This document shows positions 32,783 to 44,714 of a DNA stretch of 64,000 nucleotides, in pieces. Origin of the DNA: Diploptera punctata. Lineage: Eukaryota > Arthropoda > Insecta > Blattodea > Blaberidae. The notes under the pieces are model-generated. The model had not been told where the DNA came from and made no database searches. It saw only the letters and a list, made by a program, of their open reading frames with translations. The DNA is taken from assembly GCA_030220185.1 (NCBI GenBank), contig JASPKZ010001241.1:1162501-1226500 (forward strand), read 5' to 3'. The position numbers and the translations under genes were made by a program. How positions within the stretch are numbered: the first letter of the stretch is position 1; each line of letters begins with the position of its first letter.

Positions 32783-34220
32783 AAATATAATAATTTAATT
32801 TATTGCCTAACGAAATTCTCTATTCTGTAATATTTGAGTTTTAAAAAATTTCAAATAATTGACCATCAGGTCAGAATTTCATTTTGACACAATTTCATAA
32901 TTTTCCACCATAATTGGCCAAATCTAACGCCAGCTACAAGTAGGATTAATCAATATCCAATGCCCAGCGTACGAAAAATGTATGGTTATTATTAGTGAAG
33001 TCCTGTTAATATTATGATTGAGTACATTTTAATTTTGAGATGTGCATGAGAAATGCAATGGCGATATCATCAATAAGTGTAGATAAATAGGGGCAGTTTC
33101 GTGTTTAAATTATCAGCATATTGTTGACAGTTGTGAAAACTCGATCTTTAATAAGAGCGGATGTTTGTATTAAATATACTTATTTACGACAAAATCGCCA
33201 AACATTATTGCCGCCAACAGCTGTTAGATTTGTCATAGCAGATAGAATATCTGAAAGTTTATTTGTTGATAATTATTTTTAGAATTCTAATTACTTAAGT
33301 AGACCGCGATATAATGTTTAGTTCTTGTAATTACGTATCTAGGTATATGCATTTTCTGATATTTCATATTAAATACAAGTAACCTATATTTAGTGAAATT
33401 TTTATTCTCTAAGTCAAAAATGTTTCTTTAGGTGGCTCCATTCCTGGAAACACTTTTTTTTTTTAGCTATTCTGTGTTTTAATCTCCTAGAGCATCACGT
33501 AATGAATTTGTAAATGTACTGTAACTCAGAAAATAAAAAGTTGGTTAATAATGTAGGGTATAATACCCCATATATAAAATATTTGCGACCGGTTAACATG
33601 GATTTTCATCGAGCAATTGATCATTTATGAAACAGAACATAAGAAGAGAATGCGTTTTGGTTCCCGATCGTAGAGGGGATCGAGTAGTTTCTTCTTGTTC
33701 ATTTATTACGTCACGTGCATGTGTAAGCAGTTTAAAACTGCAAATAGATAGGCACAGATGAATCATCCATCCATAAAAAATACAGATGCTCCATTGCCAA
33801 TGTTGTTTATGTAAAACACAAAGTTATCTATCATAATTATGTACCGAACTATACCTTTGGTAGCATCCTGGCGTAAACATTCAGGGACACAATTTGAACC
33901 CTGAAACCTCCAGGCTATACTAATCGACATATTTTGTAACTTGTATCGGAATTAAAATGCACTGCCTAATTATAATTTACTCCCTTAAACAGTGTTTTTT
34001 ATAACTTTTTCTGGGTTTCCCAATGTGTATCTCATTAGGAAAAAGCATGTCGTATATTAAATTTTCGAAGTAGAAGTTGATATGCTTAAATTATTTGAAA
34101 CAAAATGAAAAGCAGCCCGAAATTTTTAACAGTGCTAATCTCTTTCGTATAAAGTAAGATGAATTATTGTTGATCATTAGAAAGTATGTAACTACAGCAT
34201 TAATAATTACTGTTTAAAAA
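32783..34220. other. Long interval, unassigned
   Basis: 1.4 kb without a recognisable element. It has T- and A-rich runs and no long frame. Confidence 0.45.
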
Positions 34221-34222
34221 TA

Positions 34223-35544
34223 CACTTTACAACTTTACAAGCTTATAGAAATTTATTTAGAAGGCCTATAGAATTGGTTTTAATGTCATATGATAGCACA
34301 ACTCATCACGTTTTCACCGACATAGTTTTGTAGTACCTAGTTCTCTCACCGCGTGCGCTAACGTAGTTCATATCAAAATGGCTGTTTTCACAGGTGCCGA
34401 GCGTGCTCGTTGTGTGTTTCTGTTCGAAGAAACTAAATCTGCGACAATTGTTCAGCATAGATTTCGTACCCAGTATGGTAAGGATCCTCCTAGCAGGCCA
34501 ACAATTTATTCTTGGCACCAAACATTTGTTAGGACTGACTGTTCTGTTAGTCATTCCAAGCATACTGGCCGTCCACGTACGGCTGAAGCTGTGGTTGAAC
34601 AAGTGAGGGATAGCTTTGCTCGGAGCCCTAGGAAATCAACACGGCGTGCGTCACGTGAGACTGGCATTTCACAACCGACCATTTGGCGCATACTACGGAG
34701 ACGTTTGCACTTGAAACCATGCCGATTTTCGATGGTGCAACACATTACTGATAATGATAAGATGGTTCGACGTGATTTCTGTGCAGAAATGCTTGGTCGG
34801 ATTGAGGAAGATGAAACGTATTTGAACCACGTAATCTTCAGCGACGAGTCTACATTCCACGTCAATGGCAAAGTAAATACCCATAACTGCAGGATCTGGG
34901 GCTCTGAACCTCCACATCTCCATCTGCAACACGTACGTGACAGCCCGAAAGTGATTGTGTTTTGTGCCCTAAGTAAAACTAAAGTGTACGGCCCCTTCTT
35001 TTTCCAAGAAAAAACTATCAACGGTACGATTTATCTGGATATGCTACAACAGTTTCTTATCTCACAGATAGATGCAGGCGACCAAGAAGGACACATTCAA
35101 TTTCAACAGGATGGTGCACCTCCACATTACCTCATCGACGTCCGTGATTTTCTGAACATGAGGTTTCCTGGTCGGTGGATTGGTCGTGGGGGACCAACAA
35201 CATGGCCACCTCGGTCTCCTGATTTAACGCCACTGGACTTTTTCTTATGGGGGTTCCTTAAAGATAAAGTGTACGTTCCGCCCCTACTGCCAATCTTGCT
35301 CAGCTCCGAAACCGAATCACCGCCGCAGCTGCTTTACTGAAGCCGGATATGCAGCAACGTGTGTGGGAGGAGATTGAATTCAGGTTGGATGTTTGCTGCA
35401 TAACCAACGGAAGCCACATTGAACCGCGTTGACTGAATAGGTCAAAACGTGATGCGTTGTGCTATCATATGACATTTAAACCAATTCTGTAGGTCTTCTA
35501 AATAAATTTCTATAAGCTTGTAAAATCAATTTTGAATCACGGTG
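34223..35544 (+). mobile_element. Tc1/mariner-type transposon, near complete
   Basis: The right terminus reads, in reverse complement, CACCGTGATTCAAAATTG; the left starts CACTTTACAACTTTACAAGC. The two ends share ~80 bp (acaagcttatagaaatttat, then catatgatagcacaac). The outermost 15 bp or so of the left end have a short deletion. Each end is flanked by TA (34221-34222 and 35545-35546). The length of ~1.32 kb fits a single-gene Tc1/mariner element. It carries one transposase gene. Confidence 0.9.
34378..35432 (+). pseudogene. DD41D Tc1/mariner transposase, one frameshift
   Basis: The open frame runs from 34378 to 35340. The N-terminal ~110 residues hold helix-turn-helix-type DNA-binding segments (TIYSWHQTF, GRPRTAEAVV and RETGISQPTIWRILRRR). 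The DDE core follows with D156 in HVIFSDESTF, D245 in QFQQDGAPPH and D287 in RSPDLTPLDFF, which is 41 residues between the second and third. Near 35285-35300 a one-base loss shifts the frame. The usual C terminus continues in another frame (ITAAAALLKPDM, RVWEEIEFRLDV) to a stop at 35432. All catalytic residues are present, so this is a recently inactivated copy. The transposase cuts and pastes at TA sites. Confidence 0.9.
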
Positions 35545-35599
35545 TATATAACTGCAAAGTGTTTATATTTATTATAGTATGAAAGTGATTGTTTTTATG

Positions 35600-35798
35600 A
35601 GACTCATAATGATGCTTATGATGACCTTATGAAGATTGGGGACTATTTGGGTATTAACGTTTTCTGAGATTTCTCTTACAGGTGTGAAAGAAAAAAAAAC
35701 TGAAAAAATATCTTACATGAAGTTGTCCCGACTGGAGATCGAACCCCGGCCCGCTGTGAGCAAGGTAGCAATGCTACCCTGAGACTACAGCGGTGGAC
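35600..35798 (-). mobile_element. SINE-B, 3' truncated and diverged
   Basis: The head ends at cggtggac (35798). The loop region reads ATTGCTACCTTGCTCACAGC, lacking part of the anticodon stem. The body stops near 35600. Confidence 0.78.
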
Positions 35799-35811
35799 CT
35801 GAATATATAGT

Positions 35812-35869
35812 AATAATAATAATAATAATAACAATGATAATAATAATAATAATAATAATAAATATTAAT
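35812..35869. repeat. (AAT)n microsatellite, imperfect
   Basis: AAT units broken by aacaatgat, immediately after the SINE-B head. Confidence 0.88.
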
Positions 35870-36344
35870 ATAATAATGGTTTATTTTACCTAAAGTATTT
35901 AAGAGAGAAAGGTATTCTCTTCTACTTCCCCATTGTTAAATTTCACATATTAACAATTAAGTACAGTTAAATTAGGGAATATAGCTTCCATCAGAGAGGA
36001 TGTAAAGCCATGGGCCACATATAATATATTTATATTGATAGATGACCTGAAATAAGAGGCTTGTGAGGAAAACAATTTCGGTACTTACCGATACACGTCC
36101 AGTTTCGAGTACCGAAACTAACTGCCATAGCTCTTCAAGATCATCGTTAAATAAAATACTAATTACCTCTCTATCACCGCAGTTGAAAGTAAAAACTGAT
36201 ATGTGAGGTCTAGCTCTCTGTAAGCGGACAACAGCATTGTTTGAGAAAGAGCCAGAGTAGCATGTATCATTCAGTTCAGTAGCTCCAATTTTACTAGTAT
36301 AAGAAGTGAAGAGGCTTGCAAGAGCGTTTGTTTTATCTATTATA

Positions 36345-36735
36345 GCTAACTAAGTCACTGGCACTATCGAACCCGTAGGTTCATCGCCGTCCGAACATAA
36401 GCTCTCCATACATCACTATCCTGAGCTTATGTTCTCCAATCATTCCCTGTATAATCTACTTCCGTCAAACCATAGTTAAAGTTATTATCCCACCTCATTC
36501 TCGGTTCACCAACTGGGTGATTTCCCTCTGGTTTTCCCACAAGAAGCTTTCATGTACGTCTTTCATTCCCCATTCGTGCCACGTGACCTGCCCATCTACA
36601 ATACTTAACTCTTCTTATTATATCTGGCTTGTTATAAAGTCCATGTGGTTATCTGTTATGTATTCCTCTCCATTCACCTGCTTGTTCATCTGCCTTAGTC
36701 CAAAATTATTCCTAAGCTATTCGTTTAGATATAGT
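36345..36735 (-). pseudogene. LINE-S 3' end, copy 4
   Basis: Minus-strand copy starting at its 3' tail (taactaagtcactggcacta) and collinear with copy 1 through aatctacttcc, caccaactgggt and catctgcctta. Frames broken; DNA identity to copy 1 is high. Confidence 0.82.
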
Positions 36736-36939
36736 GAAGTTAAGAGTGACACTACCAGCCGATTGTAATTATCCGTCGTCTCAAAATAATATATTTAATT
36801 TCCTCTAAAGTCTCTGTTGATATGATCCGAGGCGCGGAAGTTTTGCATACCAAAGAATGTTTATTGAAAACTGAAGATACTTCACAGAAAGTCCATTGAT
36901 TATATAGGGCCTAATGTTGCAAAAAATATGTTAGCAAAA

Positions 36940-37440
36940 TAGGGGATTCTCCACTTTAATTTGCCTGATATATTTTCAAAGTCCTATAGAACTATAGTGC
37001 GCATGCGCCAGAGTTTATAGAGCCAGCGATAACCCACCATCAAACCACATATCGATTGTTATCGTTGTTTCGAGTATTATTGTTTTTTTTTTCATATGTA
37101 TGTAGACACATTTAAAATGTAACGAACCTAAAAGCTAACTAACTAACTTACACTTAACCTAATCTAATTATTCTAACCTAGGGTGGATCCCATGAAACGC
37201 CCTTTTTTCACTCCTTAATAATCGCAACCATCGATAACCCACTGGTTCCAACTATACAATATACTCTTTGGAGAAAATAGCAAGTCACCATCACAATATG
37301 CGTATTTGAATAATACTTAAAAATTATAGAGTTATAAAAATAGTTTTAAATATTTTAAAATATTTAAAAAGTTACTAAATACAGAAGAAGAGATATAATT
37401 CACAATAATAAGCAGAAAAATCAATGGTAAATCATTCAAA
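36940..37440. mobile_element. Single arm of the large foldback element
   Basis: Aligns with the left arm of the element at 39490-40790 (tcaaagtcctatagaac, gcgcatgcgccagagtttat, gagccagcgataaccca, tggagaaaatagca and ttactaaatacagaagaaga). The middle (~37090-37200) is different sequence. Only one arm is present, so this is a half copy or a relative. Confidence 0.72.
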
Positions 37441-38845
37441 TTTGAGCCGCAAAATATATTGTATTAATTAATGAGCCTGGCATTACACAATCACGCAATA
37501 TAATTTTATTCCCATGACTGTTTCATTAAATATAATAGAAATTATGTTATTTTTTCACACTTGTGTTTCAGTTGGTCGCAGAATTTCGTTACATCTCGTC
37601 AGTTTCCGTGGTGAGTGTGTTTGATGAAACAGAGGGTTGTAGTGGCGCGGCAGTACGGTCTGTGGTAGCGCAGGTGTCCGCGCTGTGTGGAGCCAGCATA
37701 TCATCCGGTGTGCAGTGACGTATGTATATAGATCAAACATAACAACCGGAACTATATCAACATTCTTTATAAGATAAAGACAAAATAAACGTGTACATCA
37801 TGAAGTGAAATAAACTCGTTAGTCGAAAAACTCTGTTGTTCTTCTTGCAAACTACAATGCTTTCATTGCTCCTTTTAACACAAACATTCGTTGTGAAAGT
37901 GACCAGTGCCTTTCTAATATCACAGTGTCGTATTAGCTGCATGTGTGTCTTTTCCTCGATGTATTATAAGTTTACAAATCAGTTTTAAACTAAAGTTACA
38001 TGTTGCAATTTAAGAAGTTAATTAATTATTACGTACAGTATAAATGTATCACGATGTGTGTGCTGTGGCCCCGACCGCGCAAAAAAATACTGCATCATTC
38101 TAATAACGTATTTTCGCCCTTATCACTAACTACTATGCATATCTATTGTGCTATTTCTTTGCGTTAGCTTTTAGAATTCAAGACTAAAATATTCAGGTGA
38201 GCAGTTCAGTTACTTGTTGAAATACGAGTAGGTACTTCATAGTTCAGTATTTAATCATTCATGTTGATGAAAATATAATATTTGACAACCATCAGTTTTA
38301 GTGAAATATTGAAATTTTGTGATTCTGTGTAAAGTAAAATAATGTTTTATGTGAAAACAAAACAAATACCGTGTATGGATATAATACGCGCACAATTATA
38401 GACCAACTAAGTGGACTTATAAAACAAGTAATTCGAAAATGTCGAGTTTATTGTGTTTTATGAACATTTTCAAAACATTTGGAAGTGAATGGTGGTAATA
38501 AGAAGATGAGGATGCAAGTAAACGTACGTACACTTAATTTTTTTAAATGTAAATAGACAAAAAATATCCGACGTAAGTAAGCCTAATGCAAACATTTTGC
38601 AAACTCTGCTGTTACTATTATTATAAATTATCGTCTTTAATTATTTGAAAACGATTCCTTTTGTTCATATTATGAAATTAATGAAGCTGTATCTTTTATC
38701 GGATCTGATTTCATACAATTAGTATCGTTGTTTCATTAAGTAACAATTCCATAAATTACATAATTTTTTCTTTCGAAAACATGAATATTTTTTTCTGGAT
38801 CTAAAACTCTCGATGGATAATGTAATGAAATGGCGATAATTAACT
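37441..38845. other. Unassigned interval with a CpG-rich patch
   Basis: Mostly AT-rich without repeat matches. The patch 37575-37720 has about 12 CpG dinucleotides in ~150 bp, and a good 5' splice-site match (CGTG|GTGAGT near 37604). It could be a non-coding first exon or promoter of a host gene, but no coding frame supports this. Confidence 0.35.
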
Positions 38846-38849
38846 AACT

Positions 38850-39440
38850 CAACAACTCACTGGAATTATCGAACCCATAGGTTCAAGGCCGCCCTGACAA
38901 AAGCTACATCCCTATCTTTAGGTAATATTTTCCAATCATCCCCTGTATCATCTATGCCTCTCAAACCATGGTTGAAGCTATTCTCCCATCACATTATTGG
39001 CATACCTACTGTGTATTTTCCCTCTGGTTTTACTACGTGGAGTTTACATGACCCTCTTCCATTCCCTGACCGTCTACGAGACTTTAATATTTTTTGTATT
39101 ATATCTAGATTCCCATGAATACTATGTAGGTCATTCTGTTGTAGTCATTTCCATTCGGTAATATGTTCATCTCTCTTTAGTACAAACATTTTTTCTAATA
39201 ACTTTATTCTTCAATACTCTTAATATATTTCGCTTTCATATAATATAATTTGGAATAAACAGATTTTTTTTTTTAGTTTTATGTTTTTACAAAGAATTTG
39301 GAACAAGATTCCATGTATTTCATAATATCATGCATTTCCAGAATTGAGCGCAAGTTAAAAATGTTTGTGCATTTCATTCCTGTTTGTAATTATTGTTCCT
39401 AGGTATATGATTTCAGACACCTCTTCTAAATGTCCCTTAT
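38850..39440 (-). pseudogene. LINE-S 3' end, copy 5
   Basis: Minus strand. 3' tail aactcaacaactcactggaa, then the family sequence. Upstream on the minus strand it extends further than copy 1, reading EVSEIIYLGTIITNRNEMHK in broken frames. Strongly diverged. Confidence 0.75.
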
Positions 39441-39489
39441 TTGCATTGTATTATGCATTTGTATGCGTCACCTTGTATTTAATTTATTT

Positions 39490-40790
39490 GGGAAAAACTG
39501 CTCTTAAACTAGCGTGAAATATTTTCCAAGTCCTATAGAACAACAGTTGCGCATGCGCCAGAGTTTATAGAGCCAGCGATAACCCACAATCAAACCACAT
39601 ATCGAATATCATCCTCCATTACTATCCGTCGCTATGAAATTTAAATGACCAATATTTGCAATAAATTCTCAAATCTATGTTTAAAAATATATTAATAATA
39701 TTAAAATTACCAAACGTTTATGAAAAATGGGTGTACAATTACTTATCACTCCCTAACGTGATCCGATCAGCGATAATCCAAAACAGCGATAGAAAAATCA
39801 CACTCTGTGGAGAAAATAGCAGTTAGCATCACAATATTGTCTAACAGTGTCATAATACTGTGATTTGCATATTTAAATAAATACTTCAAAATGGTCTAAT
39901 AATGTTATAAAAATTGTACGAAAAAGTTTAAAATATTAAATAATGTTATTAAATACAGAAGAGCTATAGTTCACAACAATATAACTGAAAAAATTAAGCG
40001 CTAGTAGAAGTGCAGTTGAGCTTTTTTTGTTTCATTGATGCAGTATTTACTTCCAGTCCTAATTTCGTAATGGCCATGATGGAAGCAAACCTAATTACCC
40101 TCTGTATTTTATTCCATTTTGTATATCGTTCTAGAAAATTATAATATTTACGAGAACTCACCCAACTTCGACTCAACTCTACTTCTACTAGCGCTTGATT
40201 TTTCAGTTACATTGTTGTAATCTATAGCTCTTCTTCTGTACGGCTTACTGCCCGTGCGACCCATATTTGTAAATAATATTGTAAATATCTTACTTTTTTG
40301 TCTAATAAAGTCCTACTACTACTAACATTATTTAATATTTTAAACTTTTTCGAACAATTTTTATAATATTATTAGACAATTTTGAAGTATTTATTTAAAT
40401 ATGCAAATCACAATATTATGACACTGTTAGACAATATTGTGATGCCCACTGCTATTTTCTCCACAGAGTATATTGCTTAGTATATGAATTTGCTATCGCT
40501 GTTTTTGGTTATCGCTGGTTAGATCAGCGTTAGGGAGTGATAAGTGTACACCCATTTTTAATAAAAGTTCGTAATTTTAATATTATTAATATATTTTTAA
40601 CATAGATTTGGGGATTTATTGCAAATATTGGTCATTTAAATTTCATAGCGATGGATAGTAATCGAGGATGATAATCGATATGTAGTTCGATTGTGATTTA
40701 TCACTGGCTCTATAAACTCTGGTGCATGCGCACTGTCGTTCTATAGGACTTTGAAAATATTTCACGGTAGTTTAAGTGCGGTTTTCCCCC
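39490..40790. mobile_element. Foldback element with ~0.5-kb terminal inverted arms
   Basis: The left arm (39490 to about 40022) and right arm (about 40165-40790) are reverse complements. Shared landmarks include gtgaaatattttc, gtcctatagaac, gcatgcgcca/tgcatgcgc, ctctgtggagaaaatagc, atttaaataaatacttcaaa and agcgctagtagaagt. The right arm holds a LINE 3' fragment (40241-40316) that is absent from the left. The ~140-bp centre is unique. It encodes no transposase and would need one in trans. No TSD was resolved. Confidence 0.82.
40241..40316 (+). mobile_element. LINE-K 3'-terminal fragment (~75 bp)
   Basis: cggcttactgcccgtgcgac, then tatttgtaaataa and taataaagtcct. The same end closes the LINE at 58580-59455. 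Here it sits alone inside a foldback arm, an extreme 5' truncation. Confidence 0.8.
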
Positions 40791-40842
40791 AACGTTTACC
40801 AAAATATGAATAAAGCACGACAAACGTAATTTTATAAATAAA

Positions 40843-42832
40843 TTAGCTGGCCCGGCGAACTTCGTATCGGCTTTAAATATTTTTACGTTAATTTTTCCGA
40901 TGTTTTAATAGTTATTCTGCTATTCGGGGCGGAAAAGAATCCAACAAATCAAAGATCATAAAATTCGGTCTACCCTTTCTTGAGTTATAAATAGTGGATT
41001 CAAATTACGCAGAAGAATAATAGGTGAACCAATCTTCAACCGAAGATTATGTGGTGGCATTCCGGGTATATCTAGAGAATTAAAAATTCAATTGGAAAAT
41101 TTACACTTTCATTTTCATCAACAACAGTATCGATTGATTTAAAAGACATCAGATCGCCTGGCAACAATTGTTGTATCTGGAAGTTAATTTCGTCAAAATC
41201 AACATTTTTTGGCTGCCAAAATAGCCCAATCACTGAGCCAGTTATAATCCATGTAATTATTTTGTATATCCGGGAAAATACTCTCAATCAGTTCATTTTT
41301 TTGCGTGAACAACAGTGCAGAAATTGTCTGGCAGTTTAATGCATTGCGTATTTGCCGTTCTATTCTACCGTTCCCAATATCTAGCAATTGTTCAGAAAAT
41401 ATATGTGCTAATGGATCATTTTGCAATTGTACGCGCATGTTTATGGTCAATCGAAGTGTTTCAACACTTCGCCATAAGAATGATTGTTTTAAACATGCGT
41501 TAATCTCATCGGCGAAAGTAGAGCGAGGTATGACCGGCAAGGTCTGTCGGAAATCACCAGATAGTAGTAAGAAAGCACCCCCCGAAAAGTTTATCTTTGC
41601 CGTTCAAATCTTGCATAGTTCTGTGCAATGTTTCGAGTGAATATTTGTGAGTCATTGTGCACTCATCCCAAATGATGTTTGATCTTTTTTGCAACACTGC
41701 AGCTATTTCGGTATTTTTTATGTTGGATATTGCGTTTCGTTTATTATGAATGTCTCATGGCAGCTTTAATGCTGAATGTGCCGTTCGTACACCATCTAGC
41801 AAAGTAGCCGCAATGCCTGACGATGCAACTGCCAATGTGATTTTGTGTTGTAACCGTATTATCTTGGCAAGAATCAACGATATTAAAAATGTCTTACCGG
41901 TTCCACCTGGTGCGTCCAAGAAAACAAAACCTCCTTGTTCAGCAGCAACAGTCAGCATAATCCGATTATAAATAATTTTTTTGTTCAGCTGTCAGTAATG
42001 GCTCACTCTCCGCGATAACTGTAGCTAAATTACCATGATCATATTGTTTTTTTTTTTTTCGTCAAGAATTCTCTGTATAGTAATATCATCTTGTGATATA
42101 TTACATTCATCTTGTTTTTTCATTTAATTGAGGCATGGATATTGTTTCTGTAATATTAGGCATATTATTATATCTAACAGACTTACTTACAGTTGTGTTA
42201 TTCCGTTCCTTAGGGCCTTCATATGTTTTTAAATTGACATTCTTCTTAAATGTAAGATTTATCTCACATAGGCCTATACCAATTTGCGGAAATTCACTTG
42301 ATATCTTATCATTCATGGTCTCTAGAACTGATTCGCCATATTGTTCAATGGCCCTTCTCGGTCCAGTTAAATTTAAATTAAGTTGCTGTCTTTCAGCCAG
42401 AACACTTAAAACTAATACTTACACACGAAATTAATATTATTATCAATATATTGAAAATAAAATGAACACTGATCATACATAAATTATGAAATAATCAATA
42501 TTTGTAATTCAATTGAAATTCGCGGTTGTAACAAAAAGCACAGCCACCTGGATCTCTCTTTGTTAAATAATAAACCAATTATCTTACCAAATTACCTTAC
42601 ATCGCCATGTGTTAGACTCGTATGGAACTCACAGATAATATAACTCTTTGTTAAATAATAAACAAATAATTTCAATAAAAAATAATGCGACTCTAAATTT
42701 AGTTATAAACTACCCTATGTCTCAAGTTGGATCAAACTGCACACAGTGTGCAAAATTTTATTAAAATCGGTCCAGTAGTTTGGGATTCCATCGCGGACAA
42801 ACAACGTGACACGAAATTTTTATGTATTAAGA
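40843..42832 (-). mobile_element. Helitron with helicase remains
   Basis: Minus strand: 5' TCTTAATACATAAAAATTTC after A at 42833, and 3' end GCCGGGCCAGCTAA at 40843 followed by T. Both fit Helitron termini. Inside is the Pif1-type helicase relic of the Rep/helicase protein. The rolling-circle Rep half is missing, so it is a deletion derivative of ~2 kb. A further frame at 42107-42434 does not resemble helicase and might be captured sequence. Confidence 0.72.
40985..42050 (-). pseudogene. Helitron Pif1-like DNA helicase, broken
   Basis: On the minus strand the relic starts with the AESEPLLTAEQ segment near 42020. Frame 41958-41755 holds QGGFVFLDAPGGTGKTF (Walker A, GGTGKT) and IRLQHKITLAVASSGIAATL. 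Frame 41540-41199 holds LRLTINMRVQ and the region to NWLSDWAILAA. Frame 41287-41072 continues with NVDFDEINFQIQQLLPGD. The last part, DIPGMPPHNL then SPIILLRNLNP, is the signature end of Helitron helicases. Several frameshifts and a gap between the Walker A block and LTINMRV make it inactive. Confidence 0.88.
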
Positions 42833-42979
42833 TAAGATAAATTGGGATATACAGTTAGTGCAGAAAACATGTGTGTTCAAACAAAAAATATTTTTTATTT
42901 AACCGCAAAATTCATGTATTTTAAATAATTCTTAATGCTGAAGGTAACGAAAATTTGAGTCTTGATTTGCATTAATTTT

Positions 42980-43064
42980 TACCGAATTCCAAGGGAATGA
43001 GTTTCTTTTCATTAAGATTAAAAAAAATCATATCCATCCTACCTAGTGGACACGAAACATGACG

Positions 43065-43117
<53 letters not shown>

Positions 43118-43570
43118 CCCTATATGCAACAAGTTTACATATTTTTAACCAAACTCCAGGTATAATAATCTATTAAAATCGCAAATTGAATAATCAGCAA
43201 GATCGGGCCTTTGGAAGTAAGTGTTCACCTAAAATGAAAACTTAAAAATCGCTGTAGAGGAAGAAATATTACCATTTTCACAACGAAACTGAGTATACAC
43301 TATTGAAACAAAATGAGGATTCTACATCAACCAAAACGACCGTTAGATTTGGGAGTTTACCTGAATCCGAAAATTAAAAGTATTTTTTTTTTCACAAGGT
43401 CCGATATATTTACATAACTGGCAGAAGAAATTAATGTTCCTCCGACTTAAAAGTTAACGAAATGTATGTAACATTCCGTAGTCCAGCAATAAGTTCGACT
43501 TTTTGCTGAATACGTTCAGTTTATGCAGTTCATGCGTGACTTTGTTAATCTGCGCAAGTCCCGACATTTA
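42980..43570. repeat. Repeat W, copy 1
   Basis: Diverged non-coding repeat matching 48520-49230 in the same orientation: atccatcctacctagtggac against atccacccttcttagtagac, acgaaactgagtatac against ataaaactaggtatgt, and aagttcgactttttgctgaa against aattcgactttctgagtaat. A (TA)n tract is embedded in it. Confidence 0.55.
43070..43114. repeat. (TA)n microsatellite
   Basis: About 22 TA units inside repeat W. Confidence 0.9.
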
Positions 43571-43609
43571 TTCCTAGAATTAAAAAATTGGATGCCTTTA
43601 TGCATCACA

Positions 43610-44100
43610 GGAACTTTTGCCGGCCCAACGTCTCTCAAATAACTTTAGACTGCCAGTTATATTATATGGGTGTGAAACATGGATTCTTACTTTAAGAGAG
43701 GAGAATTTATTATGAGTATTTGATAATAAAGTCCTTAACAAAATTTTCGGACCAATGAGGGGTGAACATATAGGTGAATGGAGAAGACTACATAAATCAG
43801 CTATATGATTTTTATAGGAATTCAGATATAATAAGAACAGTTAAGCCTCGTAGACTGCGATGGACAAGACATGTGCACGAATGGGAAATGAAAGAGGTGA
43901 ATGGAAGCTTCTTGTAGGAAGATGAGAGGGAAAGCTTCCTATTGGTAGATCAAGAATGAGGTGAATTAAATATGATATCAGGGAAGTAGATTATAGAGGG
44001 GATTATTTCAAAACATGAGTTCAGGACAGGGATATATGGAGAGCTTCTGCCCATCGGACATGAATCTACGGGTTCGATAATGCCAGTGAGTTAGTTATTT
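43610..44100 (+). pseudogene. LINE-S 3' end, copy 6
   Basis: Plus strand. Near 43650-43690 the DNA gives PVILYGCETWILTLREE in broken frames; tail gggttcgataatgccagtga and gttagtt. The copy is interrupted by stops and small deletions. Confidence 0.82.
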
Positions 44101-44454
44101 TAGTAATAATTTAAAGATTGCTACCAGTTAAACGTATAGCTGTGATAAAGTTTACTATCCATAACAATAATACAAATATGTTTTAAAAATTTATGAAACT
44201 GGGTTATTTAACAGGACCACTGTACAAAATAGTAAATAATCCGCACTATTTCATCGGTGCCTTTTAAAATCAATGGTAAAGATGTCATTGCTACGAACGC
44301 ATAATTTTACATAAAAATTGAACATTAGAGTTACAGTGATACGTAATTTACTCGTAACTTGTTTAGGCATCTATACTAATATTGCATATATTACCTTTAG
44401 ACTGACTAGACTGAAGAAATTGTATTTTTTTGACAAATGAGTCAGGGAAGGTAC

Positions 44455-44685
44455 AGCCTTCGAAAAAGAAATGACGCAACTCTTCTTGATGATGGAAATT
44501 ATAGAGTTTTGAAAAGCTCTTCACACCATTAAGGTGTTCGTGAGCTGTCTTCTTTGATTGTAAGTTGGGCTGCCTAAGTCTTTCTTCATGTAGTATTCGT
44601 ATCTTTCGCTTCAGTGCAGTGGAGCAGTAGATAAGATGCTCTCTTAGTAAGACGCGGATTCGTGTTCGATTCTGGACAGGTGCAA
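44455..44685 (+). repeat. tRNA-tailed repeat, copy 2
   Basis: Aligns with 9595-9805 (cttgatgatggaaattatag, agtattcgtatctttcgctt) and ends in a tRNA-like piece (GGAGCAGTAGATAAGATG then GTTCGATTCTGGACAGG). It may be a SINE with its promoter at the 3' side, or part of a longer repeat. Confidence 0.6.
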
Positions 44686-44714
44686 TTTTATAAGTCATAA
44701 TCATCATCTTCTTC

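Noticed and set aside
34394..35021. Long reading frames on the opposite strand and other frame of the transposase
   Set aside because: They overlap the recognised transposase, lack known motifs and are antisense shadows.
37555..37740. 61-residue minus-strand frame at the CpG patch
   Set aside because: No recognised domain or signal; too short to support a gene.
41072..41958. Host PIF1 helicase gene
   Set aside because: The frames are broken, the C-terminal LLRNLNP motif is typical of Helitrons, and Helitron termini enclose it.
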